Shown here in pieces: positions 34,562-43,555 of a stretch of 64,000 nt of DNA. How positions within the stretch are numbered: the first letter of the stretch is position 1; the number at the start of each line of letters is the position of its first letter. This DNA comes from an uncultured Clostridia bacterium. Its GTDB lineage: Bacteria; Bacillota; Clostridia; Oscillospirales; Ruminococcaceae. A model generated the notes under the pieces. That model searched no databases and was not told where the DNA came from. It worked only from the letters and a program-made list of their open reading frames with translations. Both the position numbers and the translations under genes were made by a program. Location: the NCBI GenBank assembly GCA_947624375.1, contig CANQKD010000009.1, positions 47,479 to 111,478 of the forward strand. Direction: 5' to 3'.

Positions 34562-35137
34562 TCACTCCACAATCCTAATTCTGTCTTTTCGGCGAGGCTT
34601 TGTTTGCGGTATTTCGCCGTCGATATATCCCAGCACCACAAAGCATATGCAGCCGTAATTTTCGGGAATATCCCACTCTTTCAGCAATTGTTTTCCCACA
34701 TCGCTTGCGAATGTTTCCGCACCCCGTGACACAATGCAGGAAGATATATCAAGCTCGGCAGCCTGCAAAACTATGTTTTCGGCGATACAAAACGCATCGG
34801 CATCGCGAAAGAGAAAATTATTCTGCCCGAAAATGCAGACAACTGTCGGCGCACCGTAAAAACCGTTTTTAATTTTCGGGTCGTCAATAACGCTGGGCTG
34901 CTCTTTTGAAACATAGCTGCCGATAAGCTGCGAACGGTCGAATGCCGACATATTCATAATACCGAGCTTTTGCGTAAGCTCTGCATTATGTACTGCAACT
35001 ATAATGCTCCGCTGTCCGCCGCCTGCATTAGGGGCGTAATTTCCTGCCTCAAGAATAGTTTCAAGGTCGCTGCGGCTTATCTGTTTATCGGTATATTTAC
35101 GAATAGAATGGCGCTTTTTTATAATATCTATCAGCAT
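34562..35137 (-). CDS. Nitroreductase family FMN oxidoreductase
   Basis: A 191-residue nitroreductase: RHSIRKYTDKQISRSDLETIL with the FMN-phosphate Arg residues, GNYAPNAGGGQRS, and GAPTVVCIFG. Such flavoenzymes oxidise or reduce peptides in several RiPP pathways (for example azoline dehydrogenation), so a tailoring role on the precursor is possible. It overlaps the radical SAM gene by 7 nt and belongs to the six-gene operon. Confidence 0.92.
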   Translation of the reverse strand: MLIDIIKKRHSIRKYTDKQISRSDLETILEAGNYAPNAGGGQRSIIVAVHNAELTQKLGIMNMSAFDRSQLIGSYVSKEQPSVIDDPKIKNGFYGAPTVVCIFGQNNFLFRDADAFCIAENIVLQAAELDISSCIVSRGAETFASDVGKQLLKEWDIPENYGCICFVVLGYIDGEIPQTKPRRKDRIRIVE

Positions 35138-36195
35138 AATTTTTCACCTGTTTTCATGTTTATTTCTTTCCAGCACTGTGGGTCGGGGGCATACATATTG
35201 CCTGTATAGCCGTATGTAACGGCAGGACAGCCGCGGCAGTACCCACGGAGTTCACATTTTCCGCACTTTTCAAATTTATCGAATTGTCTAAATTCTTCCA
35301 GATCTGCACCGACAAACAGCTCATACATCGGCGTATCAAATACATTACCTATCTTGCTTTCCATTCTTCTGCAAGCGTAAACGTCGCCCGTAGGTAAAAT
35401 CGTCATATGACCTATTCCACAGTGACAGCCGTCGTAGATCATATTTTTATCGTCATTTTCGGGTATCTTGAAAAGCCCTCGCTCATACAGATACAACGTC
35501 CAGAGGTGGTCTTTGTACTGAAATGTGGTCTTACAGCCGTTCGCCTTGTGTTGTTGAAATTTCTTATAGCACATATCTAGAAAATCACGGTATGCAGTCG
35601 GCTCAATGTGGTATTCTTCCGACTTCTGACCGCTTGTGGGGCAGTATCTTCCAAATGCAAAAACGTCGACATTTTTCTCTGCAACAAGGTCAATAAGCTG
35701 CGGAAGATCGCACATATTTGCCGAAGATACCGTGGACATGACCGCGCAGTACATTCCCGAATTTTTGATAAGATCAATAGCTTTCAGCGTTGCCTGAAAC
35801 GAACCTTGCTTGCGGAAGTGATCGTGCGTTTGCTCCATGCCGTCAAGCGAGAGCTGATATTTACGGCAGCCGTAGTCATATAGCCTTTGACAAACTTCAT
35901 CATTCAGATGAAAAGGGTTGCCAAGAACTGCCCATGTAATACCCTTTTCTTTCAAGAGTTTTGCAAGCTGCCAGAAATCTCGGTGCAAAACAGGGTCGCC
36001 GCCTGTGATGTAAAAATACGGCGTTCTGCCGATCTTCAGGCACATATCCTCGCAGCTCTCGACCACCTGTTTCATCTTATCCCACGGAATTTCGGTGAGG
36101 TTTTGGCAATTATCCTCGGCAAAAATATAACAGTGCTTGCACCGCTGGTCGCAGTTGTCTGTAATATGCCACTGAAAGGCAAAATACGGTTTCAT
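35131..36195 (-). CDS. Radical SAM/SPASM peptide-modifying enzyme (ACGX-type)
   Basis: A 354-residue enzyme. CDQRCKHCYIF (Cys15, 19, 22) binds the SAM cluster; ITGGDPVLH is the GGE-like SAM motif. The C-terminal SPASM region has GCHCGIGHMTILPTGDVYACRR, then CGKCELRGYCRGCP and a last Cys (PQCWKE), enough for two auxiliary [4Fe-4S] clusters. SPASM enzymes typically modify RiPP precursors (thioether or C-C bonds). The adjacent gene encodes a Cys-repeat peptide with ACG units. From memory, protein-family collections hold an uncharacterised ACGX system of this kind. GGAGG precedes the start. Confidence 0.93.
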   Translation of the reverse strand: MKPYFAFQWHITDNCDQRCKHCYIFAEDNCQNLTEIPWDKMKQVVESCEDMCLKIGRTPYFYITGGDPVLHRDFWQLAKLLKEKGITWAVLGNPFHLNDEVCQRLYDYGCRKYQLSLDGMEQTHDHFRKQGSFQATLKAIDLIKNSGMYCAVMSTVSSANMCDLPQLIDLVAEKNVDVFAFGRYCPTSGQKSEEYHIEPTAYRDFLDMCYKKFQQHKANGCKTTFQYKDHLWTLYLYERGLFKIPENDDKNMIYDGCHCGIGHMTILPTGDVYACRRMESKIGNVFDTPMYELFVGADLEEFRQFDKFEKCGKCELRGYCRGCPAVTYGYTGNMYAPDPQCWKEINMKTGEKLC

Positions 36196-36240
36196 ATCAA
36201 GTCCTCCGATCTATGTAAACGCTTGGCGATATTTACGTTT

Positions 36241-36267
36241 GCAGGCATACCGCGCAGATACGCCTGC
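36241..36267 (-). other. Hairpin between precursor and radical SAM genes
   Basis: GCAGGCGTA and TATGCCTGC pair over 8-9 positions with a 9-nt loop and no T-run, in the 90-nt gap between the two genes. Such a hairpin would let most transcripts end or be processed after the precursor, giving excess peptide over enzyme, as is common in RiPP operons. Confidence 0.65.
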
Positions 36268-36285
36268 CTTGTGAAGTTTAACGAC

Positions 36286-36477
36286 TTACTTCTTGTCGGG
36301 ATCGGCTGCACCGCAGGCAGAACCGCAAGCAGATGGTGCAGGGTCAGCAGCGCCGCAAGCAGAGGGAGCAGGATCGGCAGCTCCGCAAGCAGAAGCAGGG
36401 GTTTCTTTCGGATCTTCCGTACCGCACGCGCTGTTTTCAGCACCGAAAGCTGCAACTCTTTCCAGCATATCACTCAT
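36286..36477 (-). CDS. Cys-repeat RiPP precursor peptide with five ACG motifs
   Basis: A 63-residue peptide with a strong start (AAAGGAGG, 8 nt). The leader (about 1-15, MSDMLERVAAFGAEN) is helical and acidic; the core has Cys at 18, 31, 41, 51 and 55, each in SACG. Residues 31-40 and 41-50 are identical ten-residue units (CGAADPAPSA). It ends ADPDKK. No hydrophobic signal is present. With a SPASM enzyme next to it, it is almost certainly the substrate; Cys-to-alpha-carbon or beta-carbon thioethers are plausible but unproven. It is the first gene of the operon. Confidence 0.9.
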   Translation of the reverse strand: MSDMLERVAAFGAENSACGTEDPKETPASACGAADPAPSACGAADPAPSACGSACGAADPDKK

Positions 36478-36521
36478 GGTTTTTACCTCCTTTTCTAAAA
36501 TCAGGTCTCCCTGTTGAGATA

Positions 36522-36581
36522 AATATAACACACATTTATATTTTGCACAAGTACGCACTTTTTTGTAACCCGGTAACAAAA
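36522..36581 (-). promoter_or_regulatory. Precursor operon promoter and HxlR-type operator candidate
   Basis: TTGTGC (36550-36545), 17 nt, TATATT (36527-36522) on the minus strand. Upstream of the -35 lies an inverted repeat TTTTGT-N9-ACAAAA (36561-36581), and AAGTACGCACTT (36549-36560) overlaps the -35. Both are good sites for the divergent HxlR regulator. Confidence 0.65.
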
Positions 36582-36612
36582 AGGTGACTATTGAAATTTT
36601 AAGGCAAGACAC

Positions 36613-36641
36613 TTGCAAAATTAGCTGTAATATGCTATTAT
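36613..36641 (+). promoter_or_regulatory. Promoter of the HxlR gene
   Basis: TTGCAA (36613-36618), 17 nt, TATTAT (36636-36641). The start codon at 36681 has a GGAGG site. Divergent from the precursor promoter, with the candidate operators in between. Confidence 0.75.
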
Positions 36642-36680
36642 ATATGTAACATCATTTTTGAAACTATTGGAGGGATAACT

Positions 36681-37010
36681 ATGATAAAAAAAGAAGAATT
36701 GCCTGACTGCCCTGTTGCAACTACGGTACGGCTCATCGGCAACAAATGGAAGCTGCTGATACTGCGAAATCTCATGTCGCGCCCGTGGCGGTTCAACGAA
36801 CTTCGCAAAGACCTTGACGGCATAAGTCAGAAAGTGCTGACAGAAAGTCTGCGGTCAATGGAGAACGATGGTATTATCGTCCGCACGGTTTACGCAGAGG
36901 TGCCGCCGAGGGTGGAATACTCGCTGAGCTCACTTGGTGAAACGCTTCGCCCGATACTGGATGCTATGCAGGTCTGGGGGCAGGAGTACAAGGAAAGTGC
37001 GGATCAATGA
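36681..37010 (+). CDS. HxlR-family transcriptional regulator
   Basis: A 109-residue HxlR winged helix (LIGNKWKLLILRNLMSRPWRFNELRKDL, VLTESLRSMENDGII). Cys10 in LPDCPVA is at the position that senses thiol or quinone stress in HypR/YodB-type members. It is divergent from the precursor-radical SAM-nitroreductase operon and probably represses it. Its last 45 bp are repeated at 37891-37935. Confidence 0.93.
   Translation: MIKKEELPDCPVATTVRLIGNKWKLLILRNLMSRPWRFNELRKDLDGISQKVLTESLRSMENDGIIVRTVYAEVPPRVEYSLSSLGETLRPILDAMQVWGQEYKESADQ
36956..37000 (+). repeat. 45-bp direct repeat, copy 1 (3' end of HxlR gene)
   Basis: Identical over 45 bp to 37891-37935. This copy encodes the C-terminus of HxlR (MQVWGQEYKES). 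The two copies bracket about 0.9 kb containing a ribbon-helix-helix remnant and a hypothetical gene. Confidence 0.85.
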
Positions 37011-37029
37011 AATAAAAAGAAGTGAGGAC

Positions 37030-37232
37030 GGCAGAAGCAGGCTCGTTCCAAGAAAATATCCTCAAACGCTCAGTATGCCAAAGCGAATTACAAAACGCTG
37101 AAGCTGTATGTTTCCGCCTAGGAACATGAAGTGATCAAAGCTTATGCAGATTCACTTGGTATGAGTATGAATAAGCTGCTGCTCACGGCGTTGGAGAAAT
37201 ACAAGGAAAAACACAATGGAGAAAAACAATGA
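37030..37232 (+). pseudogene. Ribbon-helix-helix (Arc-like) protein with internal stop
   Basis: The frame reads SSNAQYAKANYKTLKLYVSA, then TAG (about 37120), then EHEVIKAYADSLGMSMNKLL and ALEKYKEKHNG. That is the Arc/CopG-type pattern of small DNA-binding proteins in mobile elements and toxin-antitoxin modules. There is no ATG upstream and the frame holds an amber stop, so it is broken. Its stop overlaps the ATG of the next gene (ATGA). Confidence 0.75.
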
Positions 37233-37795
37233 AACTTACAAATAATAGATGTGCTGTTGAGGTCACATTAGATGATAACTTTGATCTCAAAAGCCCCGAC
37301 CATAGTGAATATGATCTCGTCTTGAATGTTGACGGATATACTGCTCAGGATTTTTATAGGGTGCTGTCCTTATCCGTGAATCTGTTTCATGACAAATATA
37401 CGATTGCCTTAGTAGGCTCAGGTCAATCATATCCTGATGACTGTGCTGTGCTTGATGATGAGGTTCTGACTGTAATTCAAGATAATCGAGTTGTTAGACT
37501 TGATCTTCAAAATAGAACGGTAGTAGCAACCTATGATACTGATTTGTACGGTTGTGCCTTTGGTTTGTATAGCACACCTGATGGATACTTTATTCATGGT
37601 GAGCTTGAAGTAGCAAGATATGATAAAAATTTCAATAAGAAGTGGGGCTTTTCAGGCAGAGATATTTTCGTATCTCCAAACAATAAACAGGCTTTCCGAC
37701 TGCTTGAAGATCGTGTATGCCTCTATGACTTTGAGGATAATTATTATGAAGTCGATTATAATGGAAACCAGCTCTTAGACCTTCCGCATAAATAA
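37229..37795 (+). CDS. Hypothetical protein, 188 residues, beta-rich
   Basis: A soluble acidic protein with alternating short strands (TIALVGSGQSYP, VLTVIQDNRVVRLDLQNRTVV, YFIHGELEVARYDKNFNKKW) suggesting a small beta-propeller or repeat fold. I recognise no family. It is more AT-rich than its neighbours, starts inside the stop of the ribbon-helix-helix remnant, and lies between the 45-bp repeats, all signs of acquisition as cargo. An immunity-type protein is one possibility. Confidence 0.7.
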   Translation: MKLTNNRCAVEVTLDDNFDLKSPDHSEYDLVLNVDGYTAQDFYRVLSLSVNLFHDKYTIALVGSGQSYPDDCAVLDDEVLTVIQDNRVVRLDLQNRTVVATYDTDLYGCAFGLYSTPDGYFIHGELEVARYDKNFNKKWGFSGRDIFVSPNNKQAFRLLEDRVCLYDFEDNYYEVDYNGNQLLDLPHK

Positions 37796-37890
37796 TCACT
37801 CCAAATTCCCATTCTTTTTTACGCTTGCGGTCTTGCTGCTGCTCGTTGCGTTACTGACGGATAAACTCCTGAGTGGTACGCTGTGCGTCG

Positions 37891-37935
37891 ACTGGATGCT
37901 ATGCAGGTCTGGGGGCAGGAGTACAAGGAAAGTGC
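37891..37935 (+). repeat. 45-bp direct repeat, copy 2
   Basis: Duplicate of the HxlR 3' end, here ending in a different stop (AAATTGA). It does not belong to any gene. The 37796-37890 stretch before it holds a short hydrophobic frame without a start. Confidence 0.85.
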
Positions 37936-37954
37936 AAATTGATAAAATTAAAAG

Positions 37955-37990
37955 ACGGCAAGCAGAGCTTTGTTCTGATTGCCGTTTTTT
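37955..37990 (+). terminator. Terminator downstream of the HxlR/inserted region
   Basis: ACGGCAA and TTGCCGT arms with extended inner pairing, followed by TTTTTTAT. It was probably the original terminator of the HxlR gene, since it lies 20 nt after the duplicated HxlR end. Confidence 0.85.
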
Positions 37991-38055
37991 ATACTATTTT
38001 ATGCCGCCGGCGGTAACGCTTCAGTTGTAAATATACAAAGCAACATATCTGCTTT

Positions 38056-39654
38056 TCATGACTCAAACCATTTTTTCGGAAGGCTCAGCTTATGCTTTTT
38101 TTCGTCGAGGGTGTAAGTTATAGTGAAAGAGTCGCGGTCAAGGGTCACTTCTTTTGCTTCACGCAAATGACGAAGCCTACGGTACAGCTTTCGCTTTTCT
38201 TCATCATAAGAGGAAAGGTCATCTGAGGTAAGGAAAACTCCGCCGAACAAAGCGTTTATCTTTGCGAGCAGCATCTTGCGGCCACCGGGCAATCTGATAT
38301 TATTATCCCTCAGGAAAAATACGTCAGGGTCGCTGAGATATGCTCTGCCGCTCAGTTGGCTGCGAAACAGGGTGTTTTCTATAGCCTGCTTAGTGGAAAC
38401 ACGCTCACGGTGGAACAAGCGCATATACGGTTTATCGTCCCAGTCAAGGCTGACATCACAGCTTACTCTGCAATAATCCACTCTGCCAAAGGCAGGCATA
38501 ACAGGCACGCCGCAGCCGAGTATCAGCTTATCGCCGCAGACCTCACGTAGAAAGTCCATAGCTCTTATCATACGTCCTGCTCTTGTTTCATTATCAGTAC
38601 CGAAAGGAGCAGCGCCGTAAAGAAAATCAAGCTTCACAAGGTCAAAGCCCCAGACGCTGAGCACTGTATCGAATACTTTGCGAAGATAGTCGGTAACTTC
38701 CGGATTATCTATATCAAGAGAGTAAAACCCGCCCCAGTTGCTGCCGCAGTTCCACGGTTTACCGCCCACCTGCAAAAGCCAGTCGGGATGCGACCTCATA
38801 AGTTCGGAGCCGTTTCTGCATACGAAAGGCGCAAGCCACAATCCGGCAAGAAATCCTGCGCTGTGTATTTCATCTGCCAGCGGTTTCAGACCGTCGGGAA
38901 ATTTTGCTTTGTCGGTTTCAAGCCAGTCTCCCACCGCAGGCTCCCAGCCGTCGTCTATCTGGAACAGTTCGCCGGGAGACAGCAGACCCTTGCAGCCTTC
39001 AAGGTCGGCTTTTATGGCGCTTTCGTTTATGTCCTCATAGCGGTTATACCAGCTTGAATAGCCACATATAGGCTTGGCGGAGGCGTGTATGCCCATTGCG
39101 CTGAACCAGCCGTCAAACACTTCGTCCTCCGACCCCTCGGCATAGTAAAGCTGAAATGCTGCGAAATTTCCGCAAACGTTAAGTCCCTTGCAGTCACGCT
39201 CTATTTTCAGTCTGCCCCTATTGCTGTCGTATGTGAACATAGTGTAGCCGTTTTTTTCGTCAAGGGAGGCGAAAAGTCTGTATTTTTTCCCCTTACGGAA
39301 ATAGCACCAGGAAAAGCCGTGAGTTATTCCCTTTTTGTTGGGGTAATCCACGAAATGATAATCGCCGTAACGGTCAAAGCTGAATTTGTCAACAATGAAT
39401 CTCGGTACACCATGCAGACCTCTTATTTTGTCACTTTTTCCGTATTCGGGGCAGTTCGTCCAGGTCTGATAGCCGTTCATAAAGATCTTTTCATCGTCGT
39501 CAATGATAATATCGGTCTGAGCAGTTACGCTGTTTATCCTGCACTGTGGCAGCTCACATTCTATAATAAGCGGAAGATCTTCTGCAAGGGCAATACTGCC
39601 GCCAAGCTTTTTACTGCCGCTTTTCGTCTGTATATTTATACGCCAGTCAAGCAT
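38056..39654 (-). CDS. Alpha-galactosidase, GH36 family
   Basis: A 532-residue GH36-type enzyme: GYSSWYNRYEDI, FQIDDGWEPAVGDW, LAGLWLAPFVC, KLDFLYGA with the nucleophile Asp, and RVSCDVSLDWD with the acid/base Asp. No signal peptide, so it acts in the cytoplasm on imported alpha-galactosides. Its start overlaps the transporter stop by 8 nt. It is shorter than most GH36 (about 700), lacking part of the N-terminal domain, but the catalytic core is intact. Confidence 0.93.
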   Translation of the reverse strand: MLDWRINIQTKSGSKKLGGSIALAEDLPLIIECELPQCRINSVTAQTDIIIDDDEKIFMNGYQTWTNCPEYGKSDKIRGLHGVPRFIVDKFSFDRYGDYHFVDYPNKKGITHGFSWCYFRKGKKYRLFASLDEKNGYTMFTYDSNRGRLKIERDCKGLNVCGNFAAFQLYYAEGSEDEVFDGWFSAMGIHASAKPICGYSSWYNRYEDINESAIKADLEGCKGLLSPGELFQIDDGWEPAVGDWLETDKAKFPDGLKPLADEIHSAGFLAGLWLAPFVCRNGSELMRSHPDWLLQVGGKPWNCGSNWGGFYSLDIDNPEVTDYLRKVFDTVLSVWGFDLVKLDFLYGAAPFGTDNETRAGRMIRAMDFLREVCGDKLILGCGVPVMPAFGRVDYCRVSCDVSLDWDDKPYMRLFHRERVSTKQAIENTLFRSQLSGRAYLSDPDVFFLRDNNIRLPGGRKMLLAKINALFGGVFLTSDDLSSYDEEKRKLYRRLRHLREAKEVTLDRDSFTITYTLDEKKHKLSLPKKWFES

Positions 39655-41062
39655 TTCCTTCCTCCGTCCTGAGTTCTTTTTTCTCTTTAAGCGCCAAGGC
39701 TATCTCTTCGGTCTTTTTATCGGTAAGGGTGAATTTCTTCACAAAGAAGATGAAAGCGAGTGCCAGAAGAATTATCGGCAGCACGGTCATCAGCAGGCGA
39801 AGCCCCGTAATGGTGTCGGCGCTTTGAGCAACTATTTCTCCTGTGCTGTCAGTGTTTCCATCAAGACCGATAAGGTCAAGTCCTATGCCTGTGATGAAAA
39901 CGGAAATTCCCGATGCCGCCTTTACAACAAAGGTCTGCATGGAGAAGATAACGCTTTCCTCACGTCTGCCTGTTTTAAGTTCGCCGTAATCCACCGAACC
40001 TGAAAGGAATACTGTGGTAAGAACGGTGAGTATGCCGTTTGACATAAACACAAGCGCTCCGCACACGCATAGAATGATCATATTTGAGCTAAGTCCCATA
40101 AGGCAGAAACCAAGTATAAGAATATAGCCGACGATAGCCATTGAAAGGGCTGTTTTGAAAATAGCTGTGTTGGTGAGTTTTTTGTGCAGAAGAGGATATA
40201 CCGCCATCATACCGAGTATCTGGAATACACCGCCGACCATAGTGAAGAGGGTGTAATTCCCCTCCCAGCCTGCATCTGCCGCAAGAGCCGCTCCAACGTC
40301 ATATTTAAAGAAATAGATGATAAGGTTTGAGGTGAGGTAAAGGGCGCTGTTCACAAGAAGTATGGCAAGGACGGTTATAAGCGCCTGGTCGTTGCGGAAA
40401 AGCGCTTTGAACATCTGTCCCACCGTTTAAGTCTCAACTTTTTCGAGGCGTTGTTCCTTTACTTTAAAGCAGCAGAATACTTCTGCGGCGATAAATATAA
40501 CGGCAACTATCAATGCGATGAGGGAAAAGCCCTTGTGCTCGTCTCCCCCACCCAGCGCTTTGACCGTTATGAGAGCACCGACCTGTATAAGAGCTGAGCC
40601 TACGCCTGCACAGGTACGACCCACTACAGAAAGATTTTCCCTGTCTTTGGGAAGCTCTGTAACGGCAGGTATCATCGACCAGTAGGGTATATCCATCATG
40701 GTGTATGTAGTTCCCCACAAAATATAAATAACTGCAAAGTAAACCATCATTGCGCTGCCACTCAGGTCGGGAGCGGAGAAAAGCGCATAAAGAACAACTG
40801 CGTTGAGCACCGTGCCGCTGAACAGCCATGGCCTGAAACGTCCCCAACGGGTGCGTGTCTTTGCAACGAGTATTCCCATAAACGGGTCATTCAGTGCGTC
40901 AAAAACTCTTGCTATCATCAGGATAAGTCCCACAAAGGTTGCGGAAAGCCCCAGTATATCCTGATAATAATACATTACATAAGTTGCGGAAAGGGCGTAT
41001 ACCATATCCTTTCCGACTGCGCCTATACCGAAGGCAACGGTTTGTGAGCGTGTCAGCTTCAT
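39647..41062 (-). pseudogene. GPH-family (MelB-like) sugar symporter split by an in-frame stop
   Basis: Residues 1-211 hold helices 1-6 with the GPH motifs (DALNDPFMGILVAKTRTRWGRFRPWL). An in-frame TAA at 40429-40427 falls in the central loop; the same frame continues at GTG 40423 with helices 7-12 (GQMFKALFRNDQALI) for 258 residues. The sum, about 470, is the normal length. There is no ribosome site at the GTG. Either the gene is dead, or two half-transporters are made by reinitiation across the stop. It lies between a beta- and an alpha-galactosidase. Confidence 0.85.
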
Positions 41063-41063
41063 T

Positions 41064-43411
41064 TTAATCTCTCTCCTTATTTATGTTGAATTTTATTGAA
41101 ACGGGCTGTGTCTGCGGCGTGGAAATGGTAAGAATAGCCTCACCGCTATCGCCTGTCGTGCGGATATATGTACCGCAGCTTCCACCCTCCAGAGTTACTG
41201 TGGAAGAACCGACAAGCTCTGCATTTCCGCTTAATGTAAGAGTTACGGGCAATTGTGCATATGGCGCAAGGTTGCCGTATTCGTCAAGCAGGCGTATCCT
41301 CACTGCCGCAAGATCGTATACCTCGCCCTCTGAAAGTTCGGTGTGGCTCGGCTTAGCCTCAATGTGTAGCTTTGCACCGGGGGACTTTGTGACCGATGCC
41401 ACAGTTTTGCCGTCTTTCAGCGCATCAAAGCGCCATACTGTTGATTCGCCGCCCCAGTTGCCCACATATTTGCCGTAAAGGTCGTAGCCGTCCTGAAAGG
41501 TCATTTTGTATCTCATCATGCACCGTAGCATTCTCAGCTTGTCTTTAAGCGGCATATTTGCAAGACCGTATTTTCCTGCGGAAAGAAGACATTTGCGCAG
41601 AGCATCGGCCTTGGCTTTTGGAAAACCCTCTTTTGTTTCCAGCAAAACGCCGATAGTGTCCTCTACAGCTATCGGGCCATGTTCAAGAGCTTTCCAGCCG
41701 CAGGGACGCAGCTTGGTAACAAAGTCGCCGTTTTTGTACAATGCTATCTCGTCCGCATTTGTAAACGCATATACCTTTCCTATCTGACCTCCGGGGTAAT
41801 CGCCTATGTCCATTGAAGCGCCTATCTCCAGAACGGGAAATTCTTCCCCCTGAGATGCATAAAATGCGGCAGCGAGCTTGGGGTTGCGGAAAGCATCCAT
41901 TACACCGTGATAGCATATCCTGTCTCCCGAGCCGAAATCCTTGTGGGTGGGATAGTCAAACATACACCAACTGTAAAAGCCAACGTGTCCGCCGTCTGAC
42001 ATAGCTGCATCAAGAACGCGGGCGTGGCGCAAAGCTTGCTCCTGACGGTGAGACCATGAGTCAAACGCTTTTGTGGGGTACATATGACCGTTACATTCAG
42101 AGATAAGCAATGGCTTGTCATTGTCTGGGCAGACGTCCTTTTTTGCTCTCGCTCCCCCGTTGTCTCCTGTATGGGAAAAGTCGTTGAACGCATAAACATC
42201 CTCAAGCAGGCTGCTCTTTTCAAGATAGCGCACGCCTGTGGTGGCTCGGCCTGGGTCAAGCTTATGAGCAATTTCATTCGTCTTAGTGTAAAATTCGTCA
42301 TCGTCAAGGCTTTCGTTTATCCGCACGCCCCACAGGATAATGCTTGGGTGGTTTCGATTCTGCAAGATCATTTCACGCAGGTTTTCACACGCCTGCTCTT
42401 TCCATTTTTCATCGCCGATATGCTGCCAGCCGGGCAGTTCGGTGAACACGAGCAGTCCCTCACGGTCACATTCATCTAAAAAATATCTGCTTTGCGGATA
42501 ATGACTGGTGCGGACTGTGTTGCACTGAAGTTCGTGTTTTACTATCCGCGCATCCTCACGCTGAAGATATTCCGGCACGGCGTAGCCCAGATAGGGATAG
42601 GACTGGTGTCGGTTTATCCCTCGCAGAAAAAATTTTTTGCCGTTAAGATAAAATCCGTCCGCACAAAACCGAGCAGTACGGAAGCCGAAAACGGTTTCGA
42701 TGCTGTCACCGTCTTCACCGCTTTCAAGAACGGTCGCCTTGCAGGTGTAAAGGTTCGCTTCGTCTGTTGACCATGGCTTTGCATCAGGTACTTCAACTGT
42801 CAGAGCCTCCCCGTTTTCTGAAACGGCTGAAGCCACTGTTTTTCCGTCGTGAGAAATTATGTCGAAACGCACACGGCAGTCTTTCGGCTCGGCTGTGTAA
42901 CGTATTTCAGCAGAAGTTAAAGTCGGTGTCTGAATGAAAATGTCGGCTATCAGCTTTTGTGGGCGAATATCAAGCCAGACGTCACGGTATATCCCTCCGT
43001 ATGTAAGATAATCGATAACAAAGCCGAACGGCGGTATTTCTGGATTTTCTGTGCAGTCCAGCTTTACCGCCAGAAGGTTTTCCTCCCCATAGCGGACTTT
43101 GTCGGTTATCTCCGTGCGAAAGGCGGTGTATCCGCATTTGTGGGTGCATATTTTCCTGCCGTTAATATACACTTCGGCGATATGTGCGGCGCCGTCAAAC
43201 TGCAAAAAAGCCGCTTTCCCTGCATTTTTTCAGAAATGTCCAGCTTTCTGCGGTAGCCGCATATCATCTCATAATCCGAGGGATCGGCATAATGCAAAGG
43301 AGTTTCTTTTACGGTGTGCGGAAGACGCACAGGCTCTGCTTTTCCGCCGCCTGACATAAAGCCGTCGCTGAAGCTTTGGGAAAATTCCCAGTCGTTGTTC
43401 AGTCTTATCAA
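41064..43411 (-). pseudogene. Beta-galactosidase, GH2 family, frameshifted
   Basis: The likely start is TTG 43411 with GGAGG 7 nt upstream. The first 65 residues (RLNNDWEFSQSF, RLPHTVKETPLHY, YRRKL) are in one frame; at a GGG run near 43220 the frame changes and continues with HIAEVYINGRKICTHKCGYTAF. Adding one G would restore the frame. The rest is a full GH2: FGFRTARFCADGFYLNGK, RGINRHQSYP, ILWGVRINES with acid/base Glu (Asn-Glu) and LLISECNGH with the nucleophile, then Ig-like C-terminal domains. A sequencing error in the G-run is possible. Confidence 0.85.
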
Positions 43412-43455
43412 AATATTTCCTCCAATCATTACGAAGTAAATTAAGCTATATAACA

Positions 43456-43484
43456 AATTTACCATATATTCTTTCGTTTGTCAA
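43456..43484 (-). promoter_or_regulatory. Promoter of the galactoside operon
   Basis: TTGACA (43484-43479), 17 nt, TAAATT (43461-43456) on the minus strand, about 45 nt before the TTG start. The -10 is weak, which suggests activator control or catabolite control; no regulator gene is adjacent. Confidence 0.65.
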
Positions 43485-43555
43485 TCGTCAGAATGTTTTT
43501 TATGACCGAAACGAGACAGGTGAATTTTCCAAAAGTATTAAAGAGAAGAAGCGCC

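Noticed and set aside
37030..37232. Amber codon as pyrrolysine or other recoding in the Arc-like ORF
   Set aside because: There is also no start codon and the ORF lies in an inserted, decaying segment, so a plain nonsense mutation is more likely.
37833..38030. 65-residue hydrophobic ORF across repeat copy 2
   Set aside because: It runs through the duplicated HxlR end and into the terminator, with no ribosome site.
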